From contig NZ_CP108488.1 in assembly GCF_035987325.1 (NCBI RefSeq), positions 1,364,001 through 1,428,000 on the forward strand: a stretch of 64,000 bases of DNA, in the 5' to 3' direction. A model generated the notes under the pieces. It saw only the letters and a program-made list of their open reading frames with translations. It made no database searches and was not told the origin of the DNA. The position numbers and the translations under genes are program-made. The DNA is from Streptomyces sp. NBC_01244. GTDB taxonomy: Bacteria; Actinomycetota; Actinomycetes; Streptomycetales; Streptomycetaceae. This document shows, one piece after another, positions 9,004-18,324 of the stretch (position 1 is the first letter of the stretch; each line of letters opens with the position of its first letter).

Positions 9004-9133
9004 CCGGGCCGCACTCGCGGTCCGCGGGGTTTGCGCCGCCGAAAATCGGACAATTCTCCGGAGACGGACGCCCCGGATTCGGTCCGGCGTCGGCGACACT
9101 GGGGGGAGCGGGGGGTCCCGATCGGAGGCCGTC

Positions 9134-9592
9134 GTGAGCACACCTTCCCCCATCCGGATCGCTGCCGTCCTGTCGACCGAACACCGTGGACGGCTCATGT
9201 CGCACGCCCGTGAGGTCAATTTCCGCGAGGGCGCGCGGATCTTCGACGAGGGCACCAGGGCGGACTCCTTCTGGATCGTGCGCTCCGGCACGGTGACCTT
9301 GGAGATCCCGGTACCGGGTCGCCGGCCCACGCCCATCGAGAGCCTGGGCCCCGGAGAACTGGTCGGCTGGTCGTGGCTGTTCCCGCCGTACGTGTGGCAG
9401 TTGGGCGCCGAGGCCATGACGCCGGTCCGCGCGTACGAGTTCGACGCCACGACCGTACGGATGCTCATGGACGCCGACCCGGCCTTCGGGTCCGCCCTCG
9501 GCCACTGGGTCGGACGGGTGCTCGCGCTGCGGCTGCACCAGACGCGGACCCGCCTCATGGACCTGTACGCGCCACGTCTCGCCGCCAGCTGA
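9134..9592 (+). CDS. cyclic-nucleotide-binding-domain protein without DNA-binding domain
   Basis: The 152-residue product is a stand-alone cNMP-binding beta-roll: FREGARIFDEGTRADSFWIV, then RSGTVTLEI, then the phosphate-binding-cassette-like GPGELVGWSWLF. In Crp/Fnr regulators this fold is followed by a winged helix, but here the protein ends about 30 residues after the roll (LHQTRTRLMDLYAPRLAAS) without a HTH. It may therefore bind a ligand and a partner protein, not DNA. GTG 9134 is chosen as start because ATCGGAGG lies just upstream; longer in-frame extensions have poor coding character. Confidence 0.85.
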   Translation: MSTPSPIRIAAVLSTEHRGRLMSHAREVNFREGARIFDEGTRADSFWIVRSGTVTLEIPVPGRRPTPIESLGPGELVGWSWLFPPYVWQLGAEAMTPVRAYEFDATTVRMLMDADPAFGSALGHWVGRVLALRLHQTRTRLMDLYAPRLAAS

Positions 9593-9778
9593 TCCGGACG
9601 GGTTCGGGCCGATTCCGCCGACCGCTCCCCCACAGGTCAGCCGCCTCCGACCCACTGCGGTCTGCGGTCATGCGTGCGCGCTGCGTGACGAGAAGTAGAG
9701 GTGCGAACGGGCGTTCCGGTTCCGCATGGGCAAGACTCGCGTCCGTTATCCGACGCAACGACGCGAGGAGTGTTCGAC

Positions 9779-10222
9779 ATGCGATCCGTCACCAGGACCC
9801 TGGGACTGTCGTCCGCCGCCATGGGGCTCACCGCCCTCACCGCCCTCACCGGCTCGGGCGTCGCCGGAGCCGCGCCCGCCGGCACCGAAAGCCTGTACGC
9901 CCCGTCCGCGCTCGTCCTGAGCGTCACCGACGGCGAGGACGCGGCGAGCGGTACGGTGCTGCGCGCGGTCACGCTGGTCTGCGCGCCCCGGCCCGGCGGA
10001 ACCCACCCGGACCCGGACGCGGCGTGCGCCGAGTTACAGGCGTACGCCCCCGAGCTGGACGCGCTCGCCGAGCCGCGCCCCGACGCGGCGTGTACCCGGG
10101 AGTGGAGCCCGCTGACCGTCACCGCCGAAGGCGTGTGGCAGGGCCGCCGGATGAACTACTCCTACACCTACGCCAACCCGTGCGCCCTGTGGAACACCAC
10201 CGGCACGGTCTTCACCATCTGA
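9779..10222 (+). CDS. Streptomyces subtilisin inhibitor (SSI) family protease inhibitor
   Basis: This 147-residue secreted inhibitor has a Sec signal peptide (MRSVTRTLGLSS to about AGAAPAG) and a mature SSI domain (LYAPSALVLSVTDGE). It has the four conserved Cys for two disulfides and the end motif VWQGRRMNYSYTYANPC. Aligned to SSI, the reactive-site loop reads C-T-R-E-W, placing Arg at P1 where SSI has Met73. Arg at P1 predicts trypsin-like proteases as preferred targets. SSIs are exported and control extracellular proteases around development. The ATG at 9779 follows GAGGAG. Confidence 0.95.
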   Translation: MRSVTRTLGLSSAAMGLTALTALTGSGVAGAAPAGTESLYAPSALVLSVTDGEDAASGTVLRAVTLVCAPRPGGTHPDPDAACAELQAYAPELDALAEPRPDAACTREWSPLTVTAEGVWQGRRMNYSYTYANPCALWNTTGTVFTI

Positions 10223-10230
10223 GCCGCAGA

Positions 10231-11100
10231 TCAGCCCAGCTCCAGACTCGTGACCCCGTACATGCCGGTCAGGTCGAGGTCCGGCTCCTGGCCGGTGTAC
10301 ATCCGGGCGGTCTCGAAGGTCGGGGTCAGGCCCAGTCCGCCCAGTAGGGCGGCGGCCCGCGGATGGGCGTCCGGTACGTCCACGGCGACCTTGCCGTCGG
10401 GAGTCCGCTCGGCGAGCCGGAACAGCAGGGCGGCGGCGACGGCCGGGTCGGCGGCGTAGAGCGGGCCGATCCGCGGGGCGCCGCTGCCCGGCCGGACGAC
10501 GCCGAGCCCCTCGACCCGGCCGTCCCGGACCGCGGCGAGGGCGGTACGGCCGGGTAGACCGACCCAGGCGGCGAGGAAGGCGTCGCGCGGCTCGGGGAAG
10601 AACCTCCGGTCGTACGCGGCGAGTTGCCCGAAGGGCAGGGTGGCGGCGTCCACGATCCGCACCCCGGACGGCGCCTGGGGCGGGGGTTCCCCGGCCGTCC
10701 GCGGAACCCCCTCGTGGCGGACGTTGTTCCAGGCCGAGCGGAAGCCGGACTTGCGGTAGTTGTGCTGCTGCTCGACCACCCCGTCCAGGCCGACGAGCCG
10801 CCCGTCGAGCCGCTCCATTCCGGCCTTCCACAGCCGGATCCCGTAGCCCTGACCGCGGACGTCGGGCCGGGCGATGTAGAAGCCGATGAAACCGAAGCCG
10901 GCGCCGTACCGGACCGCCGAGATGCAGGCGACGGGCTCCCCGCGGAGCCGCCCGACGAGGAAACCGCCCGGATCGGCGACGGCGAACGCGAACCGGTCGG
11001 AGTCCCCGGGATTCCAGCCCTCCTCGTCGGCCCAGTCCCGGAGCAGCGCCATGTCGGCGGCGCTCGCGCCGTTGATCTCGAATCCAGTCAGTCCCGTCAT
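10231..11100 (-). CDS. tandem GNAT N-acetyltransferase
   Basis: The 289-residue protein has an N-terminal GNAT domain with the acetyl-CoA loop RGQGYG (in IARPDVRGQGYGIRLWKAGM) and a second, weaker GNAT-like half (about residues 160-280, AALLFRLAERTPDGKVAVDV). This resembles the YitH-type two-domain acetyltransferases (Acetyltransf_18-like C-terminus). The substrate is unknown. ATG 11100 begins MTGLTGFEING; the frame continues upstream but into sequence with no start preceded by a ribosome-binding site. It is convergent with the SSI gene, with only 8 bp between them. Confidence 0.88.
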   Translation of the reverse strand: MTGLTGFEINGASAADMALLRDWADEEGWNPGDSDRFAFAVADPGGFLVGRLRGEPVACISAVRYGAGFGFIGFYIARPDVRGQGYGIRLWKAGMERLDGRLVGLDGVVEQQHNYRKSGFRSAWNNVRHEGVPRTAGEPPPQAPSGVRIVDAATLPFGQLAAYDRRFFPEPRDAFLAAWVGLPGRTALAAVRDGRVEGLGVVRPGSGAPRIGPLYAADPAVAAALLFRLAERTPDGKVAVDVPDAHPRAAALLGGLGLTPTFETARMYTGQEPDLDLTGMYGVTSLELG

Positions 11101-11197
11101 GTCCGATGTTGTACCAGATCCACCCCTGCGACCCGTGCGCCCCCGCGCGAGGCCCGCAAGGGGCGCGGGGGCCGCCCGGATCGGGGCCCGGCCGGGC

Positions 11198-12076
11198 TCA
11201 ACCACCCGTCAGGAGACGGGTGAACGCCTCGAGGTCGGCCTCCCGGTGCAGATCGCTCACCTGCCCGTCGCCCACCTCCACGACCCGCCAGGCTCCGTCC
11301 GCGCGCAGCGCGAGGTCCGTGGTGACGAAGGCGCAGCCGAGTTCCGCGACGGCGGCCCGCACTGGTCCGAGGTCCGGCGCCGCGGCCTCGGCGTACGGGC
11401 TGTCGGGGTGGGCGGTGACCAGCCGGGGCTCACCGTCGCGCCACCAGACCCGCACCTCGGTGGCCACGCCCTCGGCCGCCGTGAACTGTTCGAAGGCGCG
11501 CAGCACCACCCCGCCGGCCAGGTCCTCGCCCTGGAGTTCCACGAAGCGGTTCACCACGCGGTGGACGGCGGCCCGGTCCGCGAGGTCGGGGAGGTGACAG
11601 GCCTCGGCCCACTGGTGCTTGCGGGATTTGACGTAGTCCTTGACGATGCCGGCGCGGGAGGGGAGCGCCGCGGCGGCGCCCGCGAGCCGGTCCGGCTCCG
11701 GGGTCCGGCCCGGGGGTGTCGCCAGCCACCGACTGGGCGGGGTCAGCCCGGCGAACGCCTCGTACCAGCCCGGGAGTTCATGGGCGCGCCGGTACGCGTC
11801 CGGAGCGACGCGCAGTGCGCATCCGCGCTCGCGCAGGGCCGCGTCGAGCTCGGCGTACCGGGCCGCCGGGATCATCCAGCCCCGGTACCAGAGCGCCCCC
11901 GCCCCGGCGGGCACCCGTGCCACGGCCCGGCCGGCGTCGCGGGCGAGCAGCGCGTCGTGGTCGATGAGCCCGACGGCGCCCCCGGCGGCGCGCACCGCGC
12001 GTGCCTCCTCGGCGAAGTGGGCGTCGGCCCGGCGCTCGTTCAGCGGATCGGAGCAGTACAGGACGGTGGTCGACAT
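11198..12076 (-). CDS. ATP-grasp domain protein
   Basis: This 292-residue protein looks like an ATP-grasp ligase of the kind found in Streptomyces as a stand-alone gene: VKDYVKSRKHQWAEAC for ATP binding, an acidic/basic middle (RVWWRDGEPRLVTAHP), and a C-terminal metal-ligand segment WRVVEVGDGQVSDL. ATP-grasp enzymes join a carboxylate to an amine or thiol through an acyl phosphate. No partner or substrate gene lies next to it. Start ATG 12076 (MSTTVLYCSDPLNERR) is at a natural N-terminal beta-strand. Confidence 0.82.
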   Translation of the reverse strand: MSTTVLYCSDPLNERRADAHFAEEARAVRAAGGAVGLIDHDALLARDAGRAVARVPAGAGALWYRGWMIPAARYAELDAALRERGCALRVAPDAYRRAHELPGWYEAFAGLTPPSRWLATPPGRTPEPDRLAGAAAALPSRAGIVKDYVKSRKHQWAEACHLPDLADRAAVHRVVNRFVELQGEDLAGGVVLRAFEQFTAAEGVATEVRVWWRDGEPRLVTAHPDSPYAEAAAPDLGPVRAAVAELGCAFVTTDLALRADGAWRVVEVGDGQVSDLHREADLEAFTRLLTGG

Positions 12077-12193
12077 GCCGCCACCCTACGGATGTCCGCG
12101 CGCAGCCGAGTCCCGGATGCACCGGTCGCCCCCCTGTGGTGACGCGGGAGAAACCCGTGGAGAACGCCGTCCGGGCTGCCTAGAGTCGGCCCC

Positions 12194-12934
12194 ATGGGAA
12201 AGCCGCTCGTCGCAGTGTTCAGTGGGGCCGGGATGTCCACCGATTCGGGGATTCCCGACTACCGGGGGCCGCAGGGGTTGTGGCGGCGGGAGGCCGACGC
12301 CGAGAAGCTCGTGACCTACGCGTACTACATGGCCGATCCGGAGATCCGGCGCCGGTCCTGGCTGATGCGCGCCGAGATCGGGGCCCTGGGGGCGCGGCCG
12401 AACGCCGCTCACCTCGCCGTCGCCGAGCTGGAGCGCGCCGGGATCCCGCTGCGGGTGATCACCCAGAACGTGGACGGTCTGCAGCAGCTCGCCGGGACCT
12501 CCGCGCGCAAGGTGTTCGAACTGCACGGCACGGCGCGGTCCGTGGTGTGCACGGCCTGTCATGCCCGTTCGGGGATGGACGAGGCGCTGGCCCGGGTGGC
12601 CGCCGGGGACCCGGATCCGGCCTGCCTCGGGTGTGGCGGGATCCTGAAGGCGGCGACCGTGATGTTCGGGGAGCGGCTGGATCCCGAGGTGCTGGCGCGG
12701 GCCGTCGCGGTCGCCAAGGGGTGCCAGGTCTTCGTGGCGGTGGGCTCGACGCTCCAGGTGCAGCCCGCGGCCTCGCTGGCCGGGATGGCCGCGGAGGCCG
12801 GGGCCCGCCTGATCATCGTGAACGCGCAGGAGACCCCGTACGACTCCCTCGCCGACGAGGTGATCCGCGAGCCCATCGGGACGGCGCTGCCCGCCCTGCT
12901 GGCGCGGATCGCCGCGGACGGCGCGCTCCTCTAG
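12194..12934 (+). CDS. Sir2-family NAD-dependent protein deacylase
   Basis: The 246-residue sirtuin has the full set of family motifs: [15 protein letters not shown] (NAD site), TQNVDGL, the catalytic His in ELHG, two zinc Cys pairs (CTAC and CLGC), [12 protein letters not shown], and [10 protein letters not shown]. Length and motif order match bacterial CobB-type enzymes, which remove acyl groups from lysines. A TAGAGT element lies 7 bp before the ATG and no Shine-Dalgarno is visible, so the mRNA may be leaderless. Its targets could include CoA ligases like those further along, but that is general knowledge of the family, not shown here. Confidence 0.95.
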   Translation: MGKPLVAVFSGAGMSTDSGIPDYRGPQGLWRREADAEKLVTYAYYMADPEIRRRSWLMRAEIGALGARPNAAHLAVAELERAGIPLRVITQNVDGLQQLAGTSARKVFELHGTARSVVCTACHARSGMDEALARVAAGDPDPACLGCGGILKAATVMFGERLDPEVLARAVAVAKGCQVFVAVGSTLQVQPAASLAGMAAEAGARLIIVNAQETPYDSLADEVIREPIGTALPALLARIAADGALL

Positions 12935-12993
12935 CCGGCCGGGCCGAGCGGCGCCGGTCCTTGCCGGCCCGCCTCAGCCCGCCTCGGCTCGCC

Positions 12994-13476
12994 TCAGCCC
13001 TCGTCGGCCGCCCGCCGCATCTCCGCCACGTCGAGCTTCTTCATCTTCATCATCGCGGCCGTCGCCCGTGCGGCCCGTCCCGGGTCGGGGTCGGAGATCA
13101 GCTCGATGGCCCCGGCCGGGATGACCTGCCACGACAGCCCGAACTTGTCCTTGACCCAGCCGCAGGCGGATTCCTGGCCGCCGTCCGCGGTCAGCGCCTC
13201 GTAGTAGTAGTCCGCCTCGGCGTCGTCGGCGCAGTGGATCTGGAAGGAGACCGCCTCGGTGAAGGGGAACTGGGGGCCGCCGTTGAGGCCGACGAACTTC
13301 TGGCCGTTGATCTCGAACTCGACGACCATGACCTCACCCGCGACGCCGGGGCTCCCCTCGGGGTAGAGGCCGACGCGGCCGCGCTCGCCGTCCTTGAAGA
13401 CCGACAGGTAGTAGTCGGCTGCGGCCTCCGCCGCACCGTCGAACCACAGACACGTGGTGAAGGGGGTGCTGGCCAT
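12994..13476 (-). CDS. VOC/PhnB-like (3-demethylubiquinone-9 3-methyltransferase-type) protein
   Basis: This 160-residue protein is a glyoxalase/bleomycin-resistance fold of the PhnB-like subgroup: TPFTTCLWFDGAAEAAADYY at the start, FEINGQKFVGLNGGPQFPF in the middle, and WVKDKFGLSWQVIP at the end. Such proteins are small, often dimeric and mostly of unknown substrate. The C-terminal tail MMKMKKLDVAEMRRA is usual for the family in actinobacteria. It is convergent with the sirtuin gene; short CCTCGGC/CCTCAGC direct repeats fill the 59-bp gap. Confidence 0.92.
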   Translation of the reverse strand: MASTPFTTCLWFDGAAEAAADYYLSVFKDGERGRVGLYPEGSPGVAGEVMVVEFEINGQKFVGLNGGPQFPFTEAVSFQIHCADDAEADYYYEALTADGGQESACGWVKDKFGLSWQVIPAGAIELISDPDPGRAARATAAMMKMKKLDVAEMRRAADEG

Positions 13477-13600
13477 GACTTGCCTCCAGAGTGTGCGGGG
13501 TGGGGAAATCCGTCCCGCACATACAGACCGGTCCCGGCCCCGAAACTCATCGGTGGGGTCGGGACCGGTCCGTGTCCAGCCCGGAATGCACTCCTGCGGG

Positions 13601-16600
13601 TTACATGTCGAGCATGCGGTCGACGATCCGGCGAGCTGCCTGACCGTCGTCCAGGTCGCAGAACTCCGCCCGGAACGCCGCCCTCGCCCGCGCGTACCGC
13701 GCGCCCACCGCGTCCGCGTTGCGGACGGCCGCGATCAGGCTCGCCGAGTCCCTGAGCAGCGGGCCCGGGGCCTTCTCCTCCAGGTCGAAGGTGAAGCCGC
13801 GGAGCGTGTCCCGGTAGTGCTCCAGGTCGTACGCGAAGAGCAGGACCGGCCGGTCGGTGTGCACGAAGTCGAAGATCGCGGAAGAGTAGTCCGAGATCAG
13901 CACGTCGGCGACGAGCAGCAGGTCGGTGGGGTCGGGCCAGCGCGACACGTCGACGACGAACCCGTCGCGGACGCCTTCGCGTACCTGCTCGGTGACCTTG
14001 TGGTGGCCCCGGATCAGCAGGACGTGGTCCTCGCCCAGCTCACGGCGCGCCGCGTCCAGGTCGATCCTCAGGTCGAGCTTGTAGCCGGAGGAGACCGACC
14101 AGCCCAGACGGTTCTCCCGCCACGTGGGCATGTAGAGGACGACCTTCTTTCCCTCCGGCAGGCCCAGCCGTCGGCGGACCTCCGCGATCCGCCCCGCGTC
14201 GGGCCGCACCAGCGCGTCCGTACGCGGGCTGCCGGATTCGATGACCTCGCCGTCGTAGCCCAGGGCCCGCTTCAGGACCGGCGTGGCGTACGAGCCCGGG
14301 GAGGCGAGCAGCGACCACTGGGCGCTGTCGTGCTCCAGTGCGTCCAGCACCTCGGGGCTGGTGTAGTAGTCGTGCACGAAGTCGTGGCCGATCTGCTTCA
14401 GCGGCGTACCGTGCCACGTCTGCACGACGGTCTGGCCGGGGCGGCGGCGGAAGGCGCGCGGCACGCTGTCGTTGACCACGTAGTACCGGGCCCGCGCGAG
14501 CACCTCCCAGTATTCGAGGCTGTCGTACGGGACCGCGCGGGCGGTCTCCGGGACCTCGGCGCGGCCGTCGCGCACCAGCCAGACGTGTTCCAGCTTCTCC
14601 TCGCGGCGCAGGAGTTCCTCGTGGACGGCGCGGGGCGAGTCGCCGCCGCCGTGCCCCTGGAAGGCGTCGTAGACCACGATGTCCTTGACCGGGAGGGCCC
14701 TCTGCGCCGGGTACGTCACGTCCCGCGCGACCCGCTGCGCGTAGCGCGAGCGGTCGTGCGGGCCGGCCATCGGGTCTGCGACCAGTACGACGCGGTCGTG
14801 GAGGCGGCATTCGACGCGTATCCGGCGGCCCCGGGCCGTGACGGCGTGCGGCCCCGAGTGCAGCGCGGTCGGAGAGAACTGCAGGGGGGCGCCCCGGTCG
14901 ACGGCGGTCAGGCCCGCGGTGCCGCCGCCCCGGGAGACCGGACGCAGCGTGGTCCACCAGCGGCCCTGCGGCAGCGGGGTGCGGCCGGCTCGGCTCTCGG
15001 GGAGCACCGGCTCGAAGGAGGCTTCGAAGGCATCGCCGTCACGGGTGACGGGGTAGCTGAACTCCAGGCCGGACGAGGTGTGCAGGACCAGTTCGTAGGG
15101 CTCGTCCAGTGGTGCGGCGAAGCGGCCCCGGAGCCTCAGGGAGCCGTCCCCGGCCTCGACCGTGTCGATCAGCGGCGGGGGGAACTGGACCGAGAGGGCG
15201 AGGTGTCCGGTGTGGTCGCGCTTGACGTAGAGGGACCGGCCGGGTTCCTGGCCGGGCTCCTCGCCCGGCAGCGCGACGACCAGTCCGGCGAACCCGGCGC
15301 GCTCGTCGTGCACCAGCCGGTGCCGCGTGCCGTCGGCTCCGGTCACGGACAGGCTCCACGGCTTCGGCGTCCACTCGCCGAGTGCGCCCGGGACCCCCGG
15401 GACGGCGGCCAGATCGGCGAGCGGCAGGCGGACGGTGAAGGGGATCCGGCCGCCCGTGACGGCGGGGGCGGTCTCCAGCGGGAAGCTGAGCACGGTGCCG
15501 GTGGAGCCGTACTCCGCACGCAGGGCGGCTCCGGCGCCGACCTCGGCGGCGAGCTCGCCCGACACCTCGACGGCGTCGTCGCCGGCCGGGCGGACGTCCA
15601 GGGCGCGGGCACGGACGATCTCGACCCGGACGCTGAATGACCCGGTGGTGCTCGGGACGATCCGCACGTCCGGGGCGACCCAGTGCGCGGGCGGGTTCTG
15701 TCCGCTGTCGTGTTCGCCGCCCTTGAGCCGGCCGCGGTACAGGCCTCCGGCTCCGGTGACGAAGACGGAGGTGCCCCATACGCCTTCGTTCCACCGGCCG
15801 CCCGTCCGGAAGGCGGTGGGGTCGATGACGGCGGTGAATCCGGCCCAGTCGGCGTGGCGCAGGGCGAGGTGCGCGGAGTTCGCCGTGGCCGTCGGGGAGG
15901 CGACCGTACGGGAGGTGACGACGGCCCGGCGGCCCGTGCCCTTCTCGCGCAGGACGAGCAACTTGCGCGAGCCGAGGCGGCTCTCGGCGCCCAGGTGTCC
16001 GGGCACGGCGTAGCCGCGCAGCAGCAGTTTGCCGTCGGCCCAGCGGGCTTGCTCCAGGCGGCTGACGACGCGGCGTTCGCTCGGTCCGAGGGTGAGGACG
16101 TGGGAGGGGACCGGTGCCTTGAGGAAGGGGTAGGCGGCCTGCGGGCGGGCCAGTCCCCTGACCGGCACGCTGTGGGTGAAGTCGCGCTGGTGCTGGAGGA
16201 GGGCGACGAACTCCTCGATCCGGCCCTCCCCGGTGAGGTAGGCCTTGAGCCGGTCCGCGACCGACATGTCGGGCCAGGGCCCGGTGCCGATCTCCCGGAC
16301 GAGGCCGCCGGCCTCCTTGGCGAAGGCGGCGCGGAAATCGGGGCCCGCCTCGGCAACGTGCTTGTAGATGAGCGGGAGTTCCTCGATCAGCACGTTGCGG
16401 TCGTAGTCGCGCAGGTAGTGGGCGTAGGCGGCGCCCTCTTTGCCCTGGAGGGCCTCGCGGACCAGGCGGACGGAGGCGACCCGGTCGATGACCGAGACCG
16501 GGTCGGTGGAGCGCTGGGTGATGGAGCGCTCGCCGGTTTCGCGGACGCGCCAGTGGTAGACGCACTCGGCGATGACGTCGACGCTCTTGGCGAAGTAGTG

Positions 16601-17176
16601 CGCCGGAATGGAGACGGGGGCGTCCTCGTAGAGGATGCCTTCCGGGTACTGGAAGGCGTGCTCGTCCCAGAAGCTGCGCCGGTAGACCTTGTTCCACGCG
16701 GTGCGGTCGGTGACCAGCGCCGGGAACTTGGAGATGTGGGTCTTCAGCCGGGTCGCGCCGAAGGCCGCGCGGTGTCCCCAGGACATCTGCATGCCGACGG
16801 AGCGGAAGCGCTTGACGTTGCCCGCCGCGAAGTCGGAGCCGGTCTCGTCGAGGGCGTCGACCAGGCGCCGGTAGGCGTCCGGCGGCATGGTGTCGTCGCT
16901 GTCGACGAATGCCAGGTACTCGGTGCCCGGGCTGATGTGGCGGGCGCCGGCATTGCGGGCGGCGCCGAGTCCCGCGTTCTTCTGGAGAACCAGCCGGAAG
17001 CGGTCGTCACGGTCGGCGAATGCCTGCGCGAGTGCCGCGCTGCCGTCGGTGGATCCGTCGTCGACGAGTACGACCTCGAAGTCACCGAATGTCTGTGCCG
17101 CGATGGATTCCAGGCACTCGTCGAGATAGAGCTCGACGTTGTAGACGGGGACGACGATACTCAGGCGCGGAGGCAT
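13601..17176 (-). CDS. bifunctional GT2 glycosyltransferase / CDP-glycerol glycerophosphotransferase
   Basis: This 1,191-residue protein starts with a GT-A family 2 glycosyltransferase (residues about 1-250: LSIVVPVYNVELYLDECLES, VLVDDGSTDGSA, AFVDSDDTMPPDAYRRL). The middle is beta-rich without a clear domain (about 350-780). It ends in a TagF/TagB-like CDP-glycerol:glycerophosphotransferase domain (about 800-1190: VQTWHGTPLKQIGHDF, GSPRTDAL, LYMPTWRENR, RGHHKV, DVLISDYSSAIFDF). This architecture is known in actinobacteria for wall teichoic-acid-like polymers. It should act at the inner face of the membrane. Start ATG 17176 is placed at MPPRLSIVV. No other cell-wall polymer gene is adjacent. 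Confidence 0.93.
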   Translation of the reverse strand: MPPRLSIVVPVYNVELYLDECLESIAAQTFGDFEVVLVDDGSTDGSAALAQAFADRDDRFRLVLQKNAGLGAARNAGARHISPGTEYLAFVDSDDTMPPDAYRRLVDALDETGSDFAAGNVKRFRSVGMQMSWGHRAAFGATRLKTHISKFPALVTDRTAWNKVYRRSFWDEHAFQYPEGILYEDAPVSIPAHYFAKSVDVIAECVYHWRVRETGERSITQRSTDPVSVIDRVASVRLVREALQGKEGAAYAHYLRDYDRNVLIEELPLIYKHVAEAGPDFRAAFAKEAGGLVREIGTGPWPDMSVADRLKAYLTGEGRIEEFVALLQHQRDFTHSVPVRGLARPQAAYPFLKAPVPSHVLTLGPSERRVVSRLEQARWADGKLLLRGYAVPGHLGAESRLGSRKLLVLREKGTGRRAVVTSRTVASPTATANSAHLALRHADWAGFTAVIDPTAFRTGGRWNEGVWGTSVFVTGAGGLYRGRLKGGEHDSGQNPPAHWVAPDVRIVPSTTGSFSVRVEIVRARALDVRPAGDDAVEVSGELAAEVGAGAALRAEYGSTGTVLSFPLETAPAVTGGRIPFTVRLPLADLAAVPGVPGALGEWTPKPWSLSVTGADGTRHRLVHDERAGFAGLVVALPGEEPGQEPGRSLYVKRDHTGHLALSVQFPPPLIDTVEAGDGSLRLRGRFAAPLDEPYELVLHTSSGLEFSYPVTRDGDAFEASFEPVLPESRAGRTPLPQGRWWTTLRPVSRGGGTAGLTAVDRGAPLQFSPTALHSGPHAVTARGRRIRVECRLHDRVVLVADPMAGPHDRSRYAQRVARDVTYPAQRALPVKDIVVYDAFQGHGGGDSPRAVHEELLRREEKLEHVWLVRDGRAEVPETARAVPYDSLEYWEVLARARYYVVNDSVPRAFRRRPGQTVVQTWHGTPLKQIGHDFVHDYYTSPEVLDALEHDSAQWSLLASPGSYATPVLKRALGYDGEVIESGSPRTDALVRPDAGRIAEVRRRLGLPEGKKVVLYMPTWRENRLGWSVSSGYKLDLRIDLDAARRELGEDHVLLIRGHHKVTEQVREGVRDGFVVDVSRWPDPTDLLLVADVLISDYSSAIFDFVHTDRPVLLFAYDLEHYRDTLRGFTFDLEEKAPGPLLRDSASLIAAVRNADAVGARYARARAAFRAEFCDLDDGQAARRIVDRMLDM

Positions 17177-17338
17177 GGGTGGCGAGTTCTCCAGCTTTAT
17201 GGCATTGGCGATGATCGGGTGATTGCCGCAGCCTACTGGGTGGCGCGATGCCGAAAATCGGTCGTCTCGGGACATATGTGAGAAGCCGCGGGGCGGGCGG
17301 CCATGAGTTCAGCCGCCCGCCACCTCGCCGTCATCGGA

Positions 17339-17713
17339 TCAGACTTCGAGCTCTGCCTCGATCTTCTTCAACTGGTGCCGGGCCATCGCGAGGTTGGCCC
17401 GCTTCTTGTCGAGGGCGAGGTAGAGGAAGAGCCCCGCGGAGCCCCGGCCCTTCAGGAGACGGATCAGGTGGTACTGGCTTCCGAGGGTGATGAGGATGTC
17501 CTCGATCTCGTCCTTCAGACCGAGCATCTCCATCGTGCGGAGTTTGGCCCGCACCACGTCGGTATTGCCGGCGGCGGCGACCGTGAGGTCGAGGTCCTTT
17601 CCGCCGCCGACGGTGCCGAGAGCCATACCGCTGCTGCAATCGACCAGGGCGACGCCGAGCACGCCGTCGATACTGGTGGTGGCTTCCTTGAGCGATGTCT
17701 CCACGTTGGCCAT
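17339..17713 (-). CDS. roadblock/LC7-like small protein (A)
   Basis: The 124-residue protein has a roadblock/LC7-like pattern: GVLGVALVDCSSGMALGTVGGG, then an amphipathic helix, then ILITLGSQYHLIRLLKGRG and LFLYLALDKKRANLAMARHQL. Roadblock proteins are small dimerising scaffolds that regulate Ras-like GTPases or nucleate complexes. It is clearly paralogous to the product of 19095-19493: both have ALVD-x-SSG-x-ALGT and an N-L-A-x-A-R-H-(Q/R)-L C-terminal helix. It is the last gene of a minus-strand run. A 14-bp tandem repeat lies 50-80 bp upstream. Confidence 0.82.
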   Translation of the reverse strand: MANVETSLKEATTSIDGVLGVALVDCSSGMALGTVGGGKDLDLTVAAAGNTDVVRAKLRTMEMLGLKDEIEDILITLGSQYHLIRLLKGRGSAGLFLYLALDKKRANLAMARHQLKKIEAELEV

Positions 17714-17765
17714 GACGTTTTCCTCTTTCTCTTCTGTTTCCCGGGCGCTTTCGGTCAGCGCGGTT

Positions 17766-17793
17766 CGGTGAATGCGGATCGGTGAATGCGGAT
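17766..17793. repeat. 14-bp direct repeat, two exact copies
   Basis: CGGTGAATGCGGAT occurs twice back to back in the 111-bp gap upstream of the roadblock gene that starts at 17713. The copies are identical and would support binding of a regulator as a direct repeat, or may simply reflect slippage. Confidence 0.6.
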
Positions 17794-17824
17794 CGGTCGG
17801 TACGGACGTACGTGGTCGAGGGGG

Positions 17825-18253
17825 TCAGGAGCCCTGGCCGGCCCCCGGGGCCGGGCCGCGGCGGCCGAGGCTGTGGTCGATCAGCTCGGCTATGCGCAGG
17901 CTGGACCGGCGGGCCTCCAGATGGAGGCGGCCGACGTTGACGCGCGGCTCCGCGATCAGGGTCAGCACGGCCGCGTCGCCCGCCGCGTAGGTGGCGACGT
18001 AGCCGTCCTCTCCCCGCACGAGCAGCTCACGGAACCCGCCCTGCCCGGTGCAGTCGCTGAGCCGCTGGGCCACTCCGAGGGCCGCGGCGGTCAGGGCGGC
18101 CACGGATTCCGCCTCGGTGGCGGCGCTGTCGTGGGCCAGGACCAGGCCGTCGACGCTCGCGGCGAGCGCCCCGCCCAGCTGCGGGACGCGGGCCCGCAGC
18201 CGTCGGAGCTCCGCGAGTATCTCGGCCTCGGCTTCGGCGGGCACCGTACTCAT
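17825..18253 (-). CDS. roadblock/LC7 domain protein (B)
   Basis: The 142-residue protein has the classical roadblock/LC7 layout: a leading helix (AEILAELRRLRARVPQL), GGALAASVDGLVLAHD, a second helix with ESVAALTAAALGVAQRLSD, and strands GFRELLVRGEDGYVATY and AAVLTLIAEPRVNVGRLHLEA. It resembles CvnB/MglB-like proteins more closely than its two neighbours do. No MglA-like GTPase, DUF742 gene or sensor kinase (the other members of a Streptomyces conservon) lies next to it. Start ATG 18253 (MSTVPAEAEAEILAEL) has CGGAAAGGAGAAGG upstream. Confidence 0.9.
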   Translation of the reverse strand: MSTVPAEAEAEILAELRRLRARVPQLGGALAASVDGLVLAHDSAATEAESVAALTAAALGVAQRLSDCTGQGGFRELLVRGEDGYVATYAAGDAAVLTLIAEPRVNVGRLHLEARRSSLRIAELIDHSLGRRGPAPGAGQGS

Positions 18254-18324
18254 GTCGGACCTTCTCCTTTCGGACTGCCTCCGCTCGGAACGGTCGCCGC
18301 GCTGGGCGGCTCGCAGCGGGAGCC

